Source: Candidatus Soleaferrea massiliensis AP7 (GTDB lineage Bacteria > Bacillota > Clostridia > Oscillospirales > Ruminococcaceae). From it: 64,000 bases of DNA. Below, piece by piece: positions 8,006 through 17,550 of this stretch. Numbering within the stretch: the first letter of the stretch is position 1; the number at the start of each line of letters is the position of its first letter. The position numbers and the translations under genes were made by a program. The stretch spans positions 1 to 64,000 of the forward strand of contig NZ_CCYH01000016.1 of assembly GCF_000820765.1 (NCBI RefSeq). The letters run 5' to 3'. The notes beneath the pieces were generated by a model, which searched no databases, was not told where the DNA came from, and saw only the letters and a list, made by a program, of their open reading frames with translations.

Positions 8006-9037
8006 CTATTTGTTCGGCAGGAAGCCGACCTTTTTATAAACCTTTTCCAGTGTTCTGGATGAGATCATCAGCGCGCGTTCGGCGCCCTTCTGATAGCATT
8101 CCTTCAGATAGGCTTTGTCGTTCACATAGCGGTCGAAGTTCTCCCGCACCGGCCGCAGATGCTCCGCGACCACCTCGCCGACGGCGGTTTTGAAGTCGCC
8201 GTAGCCCTTGCCGGCAAAATCGTTGGCGATCTTCTCATAGCTGTCGCCGGTAATCGTTGAATAGATGGTCATCAGATTGTTGATGCCGTCCTTGCCCTCA
8301 CGGAACACCACCTCAGTTTCAGAATCGGTGACCGCGCGCTTGAACTTCTTGACAATGGTTTCCGGTTTGTCAAGAATCGAGATGAACGCGTTGACATTTT
8401 CATCCGATTTGGACATCTTTTTGTCCGGCTCCTGCAGCGACATGATTCTCGCACCCAGCTTCGGGATGTAGGGATCCGGCATTTTAAAGGTGTTCGAGAA
8501 CAGCGAATTGAACCGTCCTGCAATGTCGCGGGAAAGTTCAAGATGCTGCTTCTGATCCGCGCCGACCGGAACCAGATCGGCCTGGTATAACAGGATATCC
8601 GCCGCCATCAGCACCGGATAGGTGAACAGGCCGACATTGATGTTGTCGGGATGCTTCGCGGATTTGTCCTTGAACTGGGTCATGCGGGAAAGCTCGCCGA
8701 ATTGAGTAAAGCAGGAGAGTACCCAGGTAAGCTCCGCATGGGTGCGGACATGGCTCTGAATGAAGCAGATGCACTTTTCCGGATCGACGCCGCAGGCCAG
8801 CAGCAGCGCAAAGGCTTCCATGGTGTTTTTACGCAGCGCCGCCGGGTCCTGCCGCACCGTGATGGCATGCATGTTGACGATCGAGTAGATGCAGTTGTAT
8901 TCCTCCTGCAGTGTCACCCAGTTTTTGATGGCGCCGAGATAATTTCCAAGCGTCATCACGCCGGTCGGCTGGATGCCGCTGAAAATGACCTTTTTGCGTT
9001 CCGGGGCCACCGCAGTGTTGTTTTCAGCTGTCGTCAT
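8006..9037 (-). CDS. trpS: Tryptophanyl-tRNA synthetase
   Basis: This 343-residue class Ic aminoacyl-tRNA synthetase charges tRNA-Trp. The HIGH-type motif lies in GIQPTGVMTLGNYLGAIKNW near the N-terminus, and the KMSKS loop is DKKMSKSDEN near residue 200. Both are intact, and the length matches the bacterial family. The ATG shares its A with the stop codon of the upstream aminotransferase gene (TAATG), implying translational coupling. No T-box leader is visible, as expected for a second gene in an operon. Confidence 0.96.
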   Translation of the reverse strand: MTTAENNTAVAPERKKVIFSGIQPTGVMTLGNYLGAIKNWVTLQEEYNCIYSIVNMHAITVRQDPAALRKNTMEAFALLLACGVDPEKCICFIQSHVRTHAELTWVLSCFTQFGELSRMTQFKDKSAKHPDNINVGLFTYPVLMAADILLYQADLVPVGADQKQHLELSRDIAGRFNSLFSNTFKMPDPYIPKLGARIMSLQEPDKKMSKSDENVNAFISILDKPETIVKKFKRAVTDSETEVVFREGKDGINNLMTIYSTITGDSYEKIANDFAGKGYGDFKTAVGEVVAEHLRPVRENFDRYVNDKAYLKECYQKGAERALMISSRTLEKVYKKVGFLPNK

Positions 9038-10224
9038 TAGAATCGCTCCTTTATGAGTTTTCCAAGGATCTCCACACCCTTGATGATGTTCTCATCCGAC
9101 GGGGTGGAGAAGTTCATGCGGAAAGAGGTGGTCGGGTCGTCTTCACGCATCGTGAACGCATTGCCCGGCACAACCGCGACGTTCTGCAGCACCGCATCCT
9201 TGCAGAACTGCATCATATCGCTGCCCGCAGGCAGGGTGCACCAGATGAATAATCCGCCCTCAGGACGGGTATAGGTGACCTTGCCTTCAAACTGTGCGTC
9301 CATCTGTGACAGCATCAGCTGGCATTTGGCGCGGTAGATTTCACGCAGCTTGTCAAAGTGTTCATCCAGATCGCATTCTGTCAGGAATTTGTAGGAAATC
9401 AGCTGGGACAGAATGGAAGTATGTACATCGGCAACCTGTTTGGCGACAATGATCTTTGAAAGCGGCTGTTTGTTGGCCACCACAAAGCCCACGCGCAGAC
9501 CCGGCGATAAAATCTTCGAGAAGCTGCCGCAGTAGATGACGATTCCGTCGGTGTCCATCGACTTGATGCTGGGAATATCCTCGCCGCTGTAGCGCAGGTC
9601 CCCGTATGGATTGTCTTCGAGAATCATGACGCCGTACTGTTTTGCCAGCGCGTAGACGGCCTTCCTCTTTTCAAGGCTCATCGTGATGCCGGATGGATTC
9701 TGGAAGTTCGGGATCAGATATAGGAATTTGGTATTGGGGTTCTCCTTGAGCGCCTGTTCGAGCTTGCCAACGTGAATGCCATCGTCCTCCATTTCCACGC
9801 CGACCAGATTGACATTGTAGGAGCGGAATGAATTCAGCGATCCGATGAAGGTCGGGCTTTCGCAGATGACGGTGTCTCCTTCGTTGCACAGGCATTTGGT
9901 AGTCAGGTCGACGCCCTGCTGTGCGCCGGAAACGATGATCAGGTCGTCGTCATCGGTGCCGACCTGATAGCGGGTGCGCATCAAATCCTTCAGCTTGTCG
10001 CGCAGCGGCGTGTAACCCTCGGTCACCGAATACTGCAGCGCGGTGATCGGGTCATTTTTGAGGATGTCAGCGGTGATGTCTGCGACCTTGGTGACCGGAA
10101 ACGCCTGTGCGGATGGGTTTCCGCCTGCAAATGCGATGACGTTCGGGTCGGCCGTGAATTTTAAAATCTCCCGGATGACAGAAGGCTGCAGCGAGGAGAT
10201 GCGGTTGGAAAACTGGTATTGCAT
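9037..10224 (-). CDS. PLP-dependent aminotransferase (class I/II, LysN/MocR-like)
   Basis: This 395-residue fold-type I aminotransferase resembles 2-aminoadipate/aromatic aminotransferases and the catalytic half of MocR regulators. It lacks the GntR helix-turn-helix. The PLP-binding Lys is in YCGSFSKILSPGLRVGFV. FAGGNPSAQAFP near the N-terminus and LIPNFQNPSG in the middle are diagnostic. The start at 10224 matches family N-termini (QYQFSNRISSLQPS); in-frame codons to 10278 lack a ribosome site. It is coupled to trpS, suggesting a link to aromatic amino acids, but the substrate is unproven. Confidence 0.88.
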   Translation of the reverse strand: MQYQFSNRISSLQPSVIREILKFTADPNVIAFAGGNPSAQAFPVTKVADITADILKNDPITALQYSVTEGYTPLRDKLKDLMRTRYQVGTDDDDLIIVSGAQQGVDLTTKCLCNEGDTVICESPTFIGSLNSFRSYNVNLVGVEMEDDGIHVGKLEQALKENPNTKFLYLIPNFQNPSGITMSLEKRKAVYALAKQYGVMILEDNPYGDLRYSGEDIPSIKSMDTDGIVIYCGSFSKILSPGLRVGFVVANKQPLSKIIVAKQVADVHTSILSQLISYKFLTECDLDEHFDKLREIYRAKCQLMLSQMDAQFEGKVTYTRPEGGLFIWCTLPAGSDMMQFCKDAVLQNVAVVPGNAFTMREDDPTTSFRMNFSTPSDENIIKGVEILGKLIKERF

Positions 10225-10642
10225 GGTACATTCAGTCCTTTCTATTGACAGGTCCCGCAAAAAAGCGGGACAATCCATTTAACCAAGTAAAGTTTGATAT
10301 TTTCTATTCTACCACAAAACGCTGAAATTTCAAATAGTGAATTTACGTATGATCACTGCAAACACATGATCGTGTTGAGATGAAAAAGGGGTATCCCTGC
10401 GATCAACAGGAAAAATGAGCATGAAAAAAAACCGTACAATTATGTATGCCGTCCGCACCACCTGCGGTGGGGCAGTCGCCTATGGCATTCTTCGATCGAG
10501 AAATCATTTACACAGTGGCTGCGGAAATCGGGATACCCGCAAAACCTGCCGTAGGGAACATAAACATCCGCTGCCAACCATTCAGGCACCCTGCCTTCTG
10601 GATGCCGTCCGCAGACGGCCGAAGCAGATAACGGTATAACAT
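10225..10642. other. Intergenic region, no gene recognised
   Basis: It contains a short dyad, GTCCCGC..GCGGGAC (10247-10266), in the leader of the aminotransferase. The rest, to 10642, has unconvincing short reading frames. Confidence 0.5.
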
Positions 10643-10870
10643 AGGGGGATTTTCAAGGGGGGCCATCTGGCCCTAAGCGGCACTGTGCATGGCCCCCCTT
10701 GAACGGCCTTTCTTGGTTACTTCTTTGGCCGGCAAAGAAGTAACTGCCACTACGCCAAGTGACACTTGGCAAACACAGTAAGACTGCTGTGCCACAGCGG
10801 TACAATAACCATCCGTTCAAGTGACACTTGACGGACATGGTGAATCCGCTGCAGTACAGTGGCGCACAGC
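10643..10870. repeat. Dispersed repeat, copy B
   Basis: This is the second copy of the 31-270 repeat, in the same orientation. It has the same GC hairpin (AAGGGGGGCCAT with ATGGCCCCCCTT), the same GAACGGCCTTTCTTG bridge and the same TTACTTCTTTG/CAAAGAAGTAA hairpin, followed by a diverged tail with CAGCGGTACAATAACCA. Confidence 0.75.
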
Positions 10871-10919
10871 CAAATGTATTGTTGATCGGCAAGGATGGGA
10901 TGCGTATCGCTTTTTAAAC

Positions 10920-10955
10920 AGGCAAGACCGCACGTTACGTGCGGTCTTGCCTGAC
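10920..10955 (-). terminator. Strong hairpin downstream of the MerR gene
   Basis: AGGCAAGACCGCACG and CGTGCGGTCTTGCCT form a 15-bp perfect stem around TTA. On the minus strand a weak T-rich tail follows, consistent with the end of the MerR transcript about 110 nt after its stop. Confidence 0.65.
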
Positions 10956-11065
10956 ATTTTATATAAAGACAGCCTATCGTGATGATATAAACAGCAGTGA
11001 AACCATATGATTAATCAACCTGTTTTATCAAATAGAATGAAGCAACGCATGCCGGTGAGACGGCA

Positions 11066-11956
11066 TCATTCATAAATCTCCCTTGCCTGCGGGAACGCGT
11101 CGTAAAAGCGTTCATTGGTATGTTCAAGCTGCTGAACATAATCCTTATAGGACGGGCTGAGAATTTTCAGGTTGGTTAAAAAGCATTCCTGATAGCCGCT
11201 GCATCTTTGAAAGGAAAGCAGCATCTGTTCCAGCCGATATGCAGGGGAAGCCCTGTAAGCATCGGACAGCTTGTAGTCCAGATATGCCGCAATCTCATCG
11301 TGATGCTGTTCAAGATAACTGTCCGGGTCCTGCATCACCTGCGCCATCCCCTCGTGATGCTGCTGTTCAAGCGCAGCAGTACCGATCCCTCTGCCTGCTG
11401 TGAAGAGCGATTCCATAAATTCGCTCAACTCAGGCTCCAGATGAAATTCAACCGAATCGAGATAGCGAAGGATGCTGTGATACGCTTCCCGTTTCTCCCG
11501 GGTGTCGATGGGTTCATCCAGAAAGCGTCCGAAATGAAGAGCCAGAAACAAACCGTAATTGCCGGGAAACGACAGCACCAGCCGTTCCTTCATGGTAAAC
11601 AGGTCCTCTTCATGCTGCTCCAGATAATCAAATTCGCGTTCTATATCGTAATCCTGCATGAGATGCTCCATACAGCCCTGCAGCGTCTGCTGCCGTTTGA
11701 TCTTCAGATCGGCAAGATACCGGCAGCGTTCCAGCGCCGCGGGCTTGTCGGCGCTGTTTAAAATTTTATGGATATCCGGTATGCCGACCCCGCATCTGCG
11801 CAGGACGGATATTTCCTTCAGGACAAACAGGTCCTGTCCGCTGTAATCCCGGTATCCGTTCTCCAGAACGGCGGGGGAGATCAGCCCCTTTTCCTCATAA
11901 TACTCGACCGCCTTTTTTGTGAGACGGCACCGTTTACAAACCTCTTTGATATACAT
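11066..11956 (-). CDS. MerR family transcriptional regulator (TipA-like)
   Basis: This 296-residue protein has the MerR winged helix at residues 1-70 (IKEVCKRCRLTKKAVEYYEEKGLI, then YRDYSGQDLFVLKEISVLRRCGVGIPDI). A helical segment of about 40 residues follows, then a C-terminal region of about 180 residues rich in Glu, Leu and aromatic residues. The C-terminal part is probably a ligand-sensing domain, but I cannot place its ligand. No metal-binding Cys pattern is evident. The ATG at 11956 opens the conserved helix and is preceded by GGGGG. The upstream DNA has a typical MerR promoter, so autoregulation is likely. Confidence 0.88.
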   Translation of the reverse strand: MYIKEVCKRCRLTKKAVEYYEEKGLISPAVLENGYRDYSGQDLFVLKEISVLRRCGVGIPDIHKILNSADKPAALERCRYLADLKIKRQQTLQGCMEHLMQDYDIEREFDYLEQHEEDLFTMKERLVLSFPGNYGLFLALHFGRFLDEPIDTREKREAYHSILRYLDSVEFHLEPELSEFMESLFTAGRGIGTAALEQQHHEGMAQVMQDPDSYLEQHHDEIAAYLDYKLSDAYRASPAYRLEQMLLSFQRCSGYQECFLTNLKILSPSYKDYVQQLEHTNERFYDAFPQAREIYE

Positions 11957-11993
11957 CTTAAAACCCCCAATCGAATCTTCAGTCAATAAGACT

Positions 11994-12024
11994 ATGATAA
12001 ACCATCCCCCAGGGGGGAAGTCAA
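11994..12024 (-). promoter_or_regulatory. MerR-type promoter with 19-bp spacer and dyad
   Basis: On the minus strand TTGACT (12024-12019) and TATCAT (11999-11994) are separated by 19 bp instead of 17. The spacer contains the dyad TCCCCCCTGGGGGA. This over-long spacer with a central dyad is the hallmark of promoters activated by MerR proteins through DNA untwisting. Confidence 0.75.
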
Positions 12025-12273
12025 GTATCAATAGAAAATGATCGGTATCCAGCGGGACAAAAGCCGGTTTGTCTTCTTCCGATACGGAGAAGAATCGCAA
12101 GCTGTTTGGACGTAAGCAATAAAAAGTGGGGATATAGAAACAAAAACGCCTATTATGACATAATTTTCCTGATTCGATTCATATAATGGTAGGTAATGAA
12201 AAGATTTTATGGGTTGGCGGTAAAAATCGGACAACCCGCAGTGTAATAAAATGTCAGACGGGATGGTTGTGCG

Positions 12274-14598
12274 ATGAAAAAGACACAGACAGTATCAGCC
12301 GGCGTCTTTGAGAGAGGCGCGGCATTTTTAAAGACCAGGGCGAAAACGATAGAGGCTCTGTTAAACGGCGTCATCGGCTTCATCATGGCCGGGTCGACGA
12401 TGATCGGGAGTCTGGCGCCGTTCGGCGTCGCCTACTGTGCGGCATCCTCGGCGGCGGGCGGTGCGCCGGCCATTATAGGCGCACTTTTGGGATACATATT
12501 GTTTTCGGGCGCGGCGACCATGAAGTATGTCGCGGCGGCGGCGCTGGTCTTTATTCTGAAGCTGGTGTTTAAAAATGACCGGTCCCAGTCCAGCCCGGTC
12601 CTGCCGCCGGTGCTGTCGTTTATTTCCCTGCTGAGCGTGAGCATCGCCATCGCGTCGTTCGGCCAGATGAGCTTCTATAACACGATGCTGGACGCGGGCG
12701 AAGCATTCCTTGCGGCCGGCAGCTCCTATTTCTTTTACCGGACAAACCGGCTGCTGCAGAGCAATCAGTCCTTACACGCGCTGCCGACCGGAGATTTGTG
12801 TTGCCTGATCGTGACGGTCGGCGTCATGATCTGTTCGATGGTCTCCCTGCGGGTCGGGGGCTTCTCGGTCGGCCGGTCGGTCGCGGTGCTGCTGGTGCTG
12901 CTGTGCGCGCGGTATCTGCACGAATCCGGCGGCGCCATCAGCGGCATCATCATGGGCCTTACCGTTCTGCTGGCAAGCTCGGACAGCCGTTATCTGTTCG
13001 CATCCTACGCGCTGGGCGGACTGAGCGCCGGTATCTTCAGCCGGTTCGGACGCATCGGCTCGGCTTCGGCCTTTATCATCTCGAACGGGCTGGTCTTCGT
13101 ATTCTCAAACGCCGTCACCGGCGGCTTCTCCCCGCTGTTTGAGATGTTCGCGGCCTCGGTCGTCTTCATGGTCCTCCCGTCGAAATGGACCGCCAAGCTG
13201 CGTCTTCCCGTTCGGAATGAAGCGGTGCTGGACACCGGAAACGTCAAGAACCTGGTACTGATGCGGCTGGCGTTTGTCTCCAACGCCCTCAAAGGGATTG
13301 CCGATACGACCCGGCAGGTCGCCGACAAGCTCTCGGACATCAACAGCCAGAATATCGGCGACGTCTACCAGAGGACGACGAACGTCTGCTGCAAGCAGTG
13401 CGGCCTGCGCTCCTATTGCTGGGACAAAGCGCACACCTCCATGGAGACCGCGTTTGACGACATCACCAGAATCCTGCGCCGGAACGGCCGGGTGGACCGC
13501 GAAAATGTGCCGGGATTTTTCAGCGAACGCTGCTGCAAGATCAACGAGCTGCTCGAGCTTCTCAACCGGAATTATACCGATTTCCTGAGCTCTGAGACCG
13601 CGCGGCACCGGGTTTCTCAGATCCGGTCGGTCATCACCGACCAATTCGAGGGGATGGGCGTCATGCTCTCCCAGCTGGCGGGGCAGTTCTATGAGATCAA
13701 AAAATTTGATCAGAAGACCGGGCTCGCCGCTGCTGACATCTTCCAGAAATATGGCTATGAGCTGTCGGGCATCAGCTGCTTTGAGGACGATTATGGACGG
13801 ATGACCGTTGAAGCCGCCGTGCTGGCGCTTGATGAGAACAGCGAGGATATCTCCAACATCACGCTGGACCTGTCCGACATCAGCAACCGCATCTTCGACT
13901 ATCCGTCCATCATGCCGGCGGACGGCTGCTGCAAGCTGACCTTCATTGAGAAGACCACCTTTGTTATGGAATTCGGTATGAAGCAGTCGGTGCATGAGGG
14001 GTACCAGCTCTGCGGCGACGCGTTTGAATGCTTCACCGATTCGACCGGCAAGGCGTATTGCATCATCAGCGACGGCATGGGCAGCGGCGGGCAGGCGGCC
14101 GTGGACGGCCAGATGACCGTGGGGCTGCTGTCCAACCTGCTGAAGGTCGGCTTCGAATTCGACGCGGCGCTCAAAATGGTCAACTCCGCGCTGCTGGTCA
14201 AGAGCGAGGAGGAGAGCCTCGCAACCATCGACATCACGGAGATTGACCTGTATACCGGGAAGACCCAGTTTCTGAAAGCGGGCGCCGCGCCGACCTTTGT
14301 GCGCAAGGGCGGCCGCAGCAAAAAGGTGCAGGCCAGCAGCCTGCCCGCCGGCATCCTGCGCGGCGTGTCGTTTGAACGCGAGACGATGGAGATCGGCGAC
14401 AGCGACATCATCGTGATGGTGTCGGACGGCGTGATCGAATGCGGGGAGGACTGGATTCTGGCCGAGCTGGATCTCGATTACCACTGTACGGCCCAGGAGC
14501 TTGCGGACAAGCTGTCCGAGCAGTGCAAAAAGCGCCGCATCGACGGCCACGACGACGACGCGACGGTGGTCGTCATCAAGATCGAAAGGGGGATATAG
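12274..14598 (+). CDS. spoIIE: Stage II sporulation protein E, PP2C phosphatase
   Basis: At 774 residues this is close to the usual size for SpoIIE. The first 300 residues hold about ten hydrophobic segments that anchor it at the polar septum. A central regulatory/FtsZ-interaction region contains a Cys cluster (TNVCCKQCGLRSYCW). The C-terminal 200 residues form a PP2C-type Ser/Thr phosphatase with ISDGMGSGGQAA and MVSDGVIE, carrying the metal-binding Asp residues. In sporulating bacteria SpoIIE dephosphorylates SpoIIAA-P to activate sigma-F in the forespore. The gene is monocistronic here; the start follows GGGATGG. It is good evidence of an endospore former. Confidence 0.96.
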   Translation: MKKTQTVSAGVFERGAAFLKTRAKTIEALLNGVIGFIMAGSTMIGSLAPFGVAYCAASSAAGGAPAIIGALLGYILFSGAATMKYVAAAALVFILKLVFKNDRSQSSPVLPPVLSFISLLSVSIAIASFGQMSFYNTMLDAGEAFLAAGSSYFFYRTNRLLQSNQSLHALPTGDLCCLIVTVGVMICSMVSLRVGGFSVGRSVAVLLVLLCARYLHESGGAISGIIMGLTVLLASSDSRYLFASYALGGLSAGIFSRFGRIGSASAFIISNGLVFVFSNAVTGGFSPLFEMFAASVVFMVLPSKWTAKLRLPVRNEAVLDTGNVKNLVLMRLAFVSNALKGIADTTRQVADKLSDINSQNIGDVYQRTTNVCCKQCGLRSYCWDKAHTSMETAFDDITRILRRNGRVDRENVPGFFSERCCKINELLELLNRNYTDFLSSETARHRVSQIRSVITDQFEGMGVMLSQLAGQFYEIKKFDQKTGLAAADIFQKYGYELSGISCFEDDYGRMTVEAAVLALDENSEDISNITLDLSDISNRIFDYPSIMPADGCCKLTFIEKTTFVMEFGMKQSVHEGYQLCGDAFECFTDSTGKAYCIISDGMGSGGQAAVDGQMTVGLLSNLLKVGFEFDAALKMVNSALLVKSEEESLATIDITEIDLYTGKTQFLKAGAAPTFVRKGGRSKKVQASSLPAGILRGVSFERETMEIGDSDIIVMVSDGVIECGEDWILAELDLDYHCTAQELADKLSEQCKKRRIDGHDDDATVVVIKIERGI

Positions 14599-15151
14599 AT
14601 GCTCACCAGCTCATTTTCCCAGCTGTTTCTCCAATTGGACGTTGATGTCCGAGTGGTCTGGGCGTTTTTAAGGTCCCGCCTTGGCGGTATCCTGAGCGGC
14701 AGGGGCGCACGGTCCACGCGAAAAGGAATTCCGAAGAAGGACATCTTTCTAAATTGGCCGAACAGCGCATAGATTTTATAGAACCGCATCGGTACAGTTT
14801 TCTTGAAAAAACCAACCGTCACGCTGACGATGTGGTCCATTTTATGAAAATGCATGATATCTCCTATATAAAAGCATATTTATGGGGATACGGATGATAC
14901 AGTCCGTTCCGGATTTGGAGATCAAGCGCCGGGGCCGCATAAAGGGCGGGATAAAACCTGTGAATCAGCGGGTTCCCAATGCCAACGAGGACGCCTGAAC
15001 CGACTGCAGATGGCCGCTGTGCACGGGCATGAAAAGCCCCGCCTTTACAGATTGTCACAATGCCATTTGAGGGTCACACCACAACTGACTATTCCGCATG
15101 ACAGATACCTCCTATATATGTTTGCCGCTTACATAAACGGCGATGCAAACA
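14599..15151. other. Intergenic region with possible gene remnant
   Basis: No complete gene was identified. A 57-codon frame opens at 14599, right after spoIIE. In a different frame (about 14655-14896) a stop-free stretch reads sensibly (SKLAEQRIDFIEPHRYSF, then VVHFMKMHDISYIKAYL) and resembles fragments seen at the ends of replication/mobilization proteins. It has no start codon of its own and is probably a decayed remnant, if coding at all. Confidence 0.35.
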
Positions 15152-15154
15152 AAA

Positions 15155-15183
15155 AATCCTCCCTGTGAAAACAGGGAGGATTG
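15155..15183 (-). terminator. Intrinsic terminator of fba
   Basis: ATCCTCCCTGT and ACAGGGAGGAT form a stem with a TTTT-type loop. On the minus strand six T residues follow, about 20 nt after the aldolase stop. Confidence 0.9.
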
Positions 15184-15201
15184 CTGTCAAAACTAATCCG
15201 C

Positions 15202-16053
15202 TTACGCTTTGTTTGCGGAACCGAACATCTGAATTTTGCCGACAACGACAGCCTTCATGGCATCGCGGGCCGGGCCGCAGATCTTTCTCGGGTCGAACTG
15301 GCCGGGATCCTTCTCAAAGACAGCCTTGATGCCGTCGGTGAACGCCTGACGGACATCGGTGTCGATGTTGATCTTGTTGACGCCCAGGGAAACAGCCTTA
15401 CGGATGCTGTCTTCCGGTACGCCGGAGGAACCGTGCAGGACGATCGGCATGTCGAGCAGCTTCTTGATCTCGGAGAGACGGTCGAAGTCGAGCTTCGGCT
15501 CGCCTTTGTATTTGCCGTGCGCGGTGCCGATGGCGATCGCCAGGGAATCGACGCCGGTTTCCTTGACAAAGCGGACCGCTTCATCCGGATCGGTGTAAAG
15601 GGCGTCCTTCTCGCTGACAGCGATCTGATCCTCTACGCCGGACAGACGGCCGAGCTCCGCTTCAACGGAAACGCCGCAGGCATGCGCAACCTTGACGATC
15701 TCTTTGGTTGCGGCGATATTTTCTTCCAGTGCAAAGTGGGAACCGTCGATCATGACCGAGGTCCAGCCGTTCGCGATGCACTGCATGATGGTTTCATAGG
15801 TGGTGCCATGGTCCAGATGCAGGACGACCGGCACAGAAGCTTCCTTCGCTGCCAGATGTACCATGCTGGACAGATATTTGATACCTGCATATTTGATTGC
15901 GCCCTCGGAGGTCTGCACGATAACCGGAGCCTTCTCCTGCTCGGCAGCTGCGATGACAGCCTGCAGAATTTCCATGTTGTTGACGTTGAAAGCGCCGACT
16001 GCGTAACCGCCCTGATTCGCCTGGTCCAATACCTGTTTACCTGTAACTAACAT
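15202..16053 (-). CDS. fba: Class II fructose-bisphosphate aldolase
   Basis: This 283-residue Zn-dependent aldolase cleaves fructose-1,6-bisphosphate to DHAP and glyceraldehyde 3-phosphate. The metal-ligand motifs are present: VVLHLDHG, SVEAELGRL, GTAHGKYKG and VLHGSSG, with INIDTDVR near the C-terminus binding the phosphate. Length and motifs fit the Fba/KbaY/GatY group, so tagatose-bisphosphate specificity cannot be excluded by sequence alone. GGAGG lies upstream of the ATG. The gene is monocistronic with a strong terminator, as common for the glycolytic copy in Clostridia. Confidence 0.93.
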   Translation of the reverse strand: MLVTGKQVLDQANQGGYAVGAFNVNNMEILQAVIAAAEQEKAPVIVQTSEGAIKYAGIKYLSSMVHLAAKEASVPVVLHLDHGTTYETIMQCIANGWTSVMIDGSHFALEENIAATKEIVKVAHACGVSVEAELGRLSGVEDQIAVSEKDALYTDPDEAVRFVKETGVDSLAIAIGTAHGKYKGEPKLDFDRLSEIKKLLDMPIVLHGSSGVPEDSIRKAVSLGVNKINIDTDVRQAFTDGIKAVFEKDPGQFDPRKICGPARDAMKAVVVGKIQMFGSANKA

Positions 16054-16237
16054 TTAATATTGTCCTCCTTCAGCAGATCACTCTGCGTCGATATTTTTGG
16101 CTGCTTTTAAGGAAAGCGGCAGTTTCCGGTGCCTGTCCGATACGGATCAGGCAAACGTTAAAAAATCCACAATCCTCAAACTACTATCTATTATAGCTTA
16201 CGAATTGGCAAAAATCAAATAAAAACGAGAATATTTC

Positions 16238-17089
16238 TTATTTTTTCATAGATTCGAATCCTTTTCTTTCCGGGCTGGTCCGGATGTAATGAAACAAATA
16301 CTGCTGCGCGATTCCGGCATGGGTTTTGCAGCAGCCGGGCAGGCCGCCCGGATACCACTCGGACAGCACCCGCTTGATCCAGACATCCTTCGGAAAGGCC
16401 TCCATCCGGTAATAGCCGTACAGCAGCACACAGTCCGCAACCTTGTCCCCGACGCCCCGGATGCTCATCAGCTGCTCCTTCGCCTCCTCGTAAGGAAGCG
16501 CCCGGAGCCTGTCGAGGTCGACGGCCCCGTCCGCCACCTTCTGTGCGGCGTCTAGGATGTACTTGGCCCGAAAGCCGCTGCGAAGCTCGCCGAGCTGCTC
16601 GAGCGTGAGGCCTGCCAGAGTCTGTGGCGCGGGGAAGGCATGGTCCTTTTCGCCGATCCGATCGCCGAACTGTGCGCACAGTCGCGCGATGATCCCTTTG
16701 ATGCGTCCGATGTTGTTGTTCTGGCTGATGATGAAGGAGATCAGCACCTCCCACGGGTCCTGCCGCAGGACGCGCATGCCCGGGCAGTAAGCGCAGGCAA
16801 GGCGCAAGCGCTCATCCTCGGAAAGCTGCCGCTTGATCGCCGCGTAATCGGTATCCAGATCAAAATAACCGCGCCAGAAGCCTTCATATTCCTCCTTGGT
16901 GACGCCGTAAAGGATCAGCGTGTCCCCGTCTTTGCTCAGATGCACCGCCCGGTTCTGCACAATGCCCCGATAGCTTGCATCCTCAAGCCTTTCAAATCGG
17001 AAGCACTGCCCGCAGTCCAGCGTCTCATCCAGATCGAAATCCGAAACGGGGGAGATGCAGAGCTTCTTATCGGTTTCCAAATATTTCAT
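16238..17089 (-). CDS. ogg: 8-oxoguanine DNA glycosylase/AP lyase
   Basis: This 283-residue bifunctional base-excision repair enzyme is of the OGG1 type. An N-terminal OGG_N domain contains DETLDCGQCFRFER. The HhH-GPD domain includes ISFIISQNNNIGRIKGII, the helix-hairpin-helix MSIRGVGDKVADCVLLY with the catalytic Lys, and FPKDVWIKRVL with the catalytic Asp. This arrangement is common in Clostridia. A TTG at 17107 overlaps the GGAG ribosome site, so the ATG at 17089 is preferred. No operon partner is present. Confidence 0.93.
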   Translation of the reverse strand: MKYLETDKKLCISPVSDFDLDETLDCGQCFRFERLEDASYRGIVQNRAVHLSKDGDTLILYGVTKEEYEGFWRGYFDLDTDYAAIKRQLSEDERLRLACAYCPGMRVLRQDPWEVLISFIISQNNNIGRIKGIIARLCAQFGDRIGEKDHAFPAPQTLAGLTLEQLGELRSGFRAKYILDAAQKVADGAVDLDRLRALPYEEAKEQLMSIRGVGDKVADCVLLYGYYRMEAFPKDVWIKRVLSEWYPGGLPGCCKTHAGIAQQYLFHYIRTSPERKGFESMKK

Positions 17090-17550
17090 ATTTATAAACT
17101 GCTCCAAACTTGTATATTTTACAGTTAGTAATTATATCATCTTTGCGGAAAAAAAGCATGCCATAAATCCTCCCAACTTTCGACCGGCTTTTCGGTCAGT
17201 TTTGTAAGGGTTGGACAAAGAATTTGAAGCATTTTTGACAGGTAAATTCCTCCTGGAGTTTACATAAACCATATGGAAATCCCCCTGTTGAATTCCATAT
17301 TCGGAAAATCAACATTTCAAACCGGCATAAACGCGAAGTTTTCCACTTTCTCCACAGAGTTTTCAACTGCTTCAACCGGGTTTTCCACAAATATTATGTA
17401 AACCTGGTGCAATACCGAGCGTATAGGAAAATTTTTGCAGGTTTTTTGCGGTTATTTTTGCATAGCCGCCGTCAAAGCTGTTCAAGATAGCATTGTAATG
17501 GATGAACGGTCCGATCGAGAGCAGTGATACTTTTGAAAGGGTGAACGTGC
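17090..17550. other. Intergenic region with DnaA-box-like cluster
   Basis: No gene was found. A short dyad (GACCG..CGGTC, about 17183-17200) may be a weak terminator, and ATATGGAAAT/ATTCCATAT form an inverted repeat near 17270-17300. The DnaA-box-like cluster is listed separately. Confidence 0.5.
17339..17389 (+). promoter_or_regulatory. Cluster of DnaA-box-like 9-mers
   Basis: Four direct 9-mers related to the TTATCCACA consensus occur within 51 bp: TTTTCCACT (17339), TTCTCCACA (17348), TTTTCAACT (17360) and TTTTCCACA (17381). Two of them differ from the consensus at a single base. Confidence 0.45.

Noticed and set aside
10415-10639. Short plus-strand frame before dispersed repeat copy B
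   Set aside because: No ribosome site, no recognisable domain and atypical residue composition.
13105-14550. Long minus-strand reading frame opposite spoIIE
   Set aside because: It is a high-GC antisense shadow of the PP2C half of spoIIE with no ribosome site or recognisable domain.
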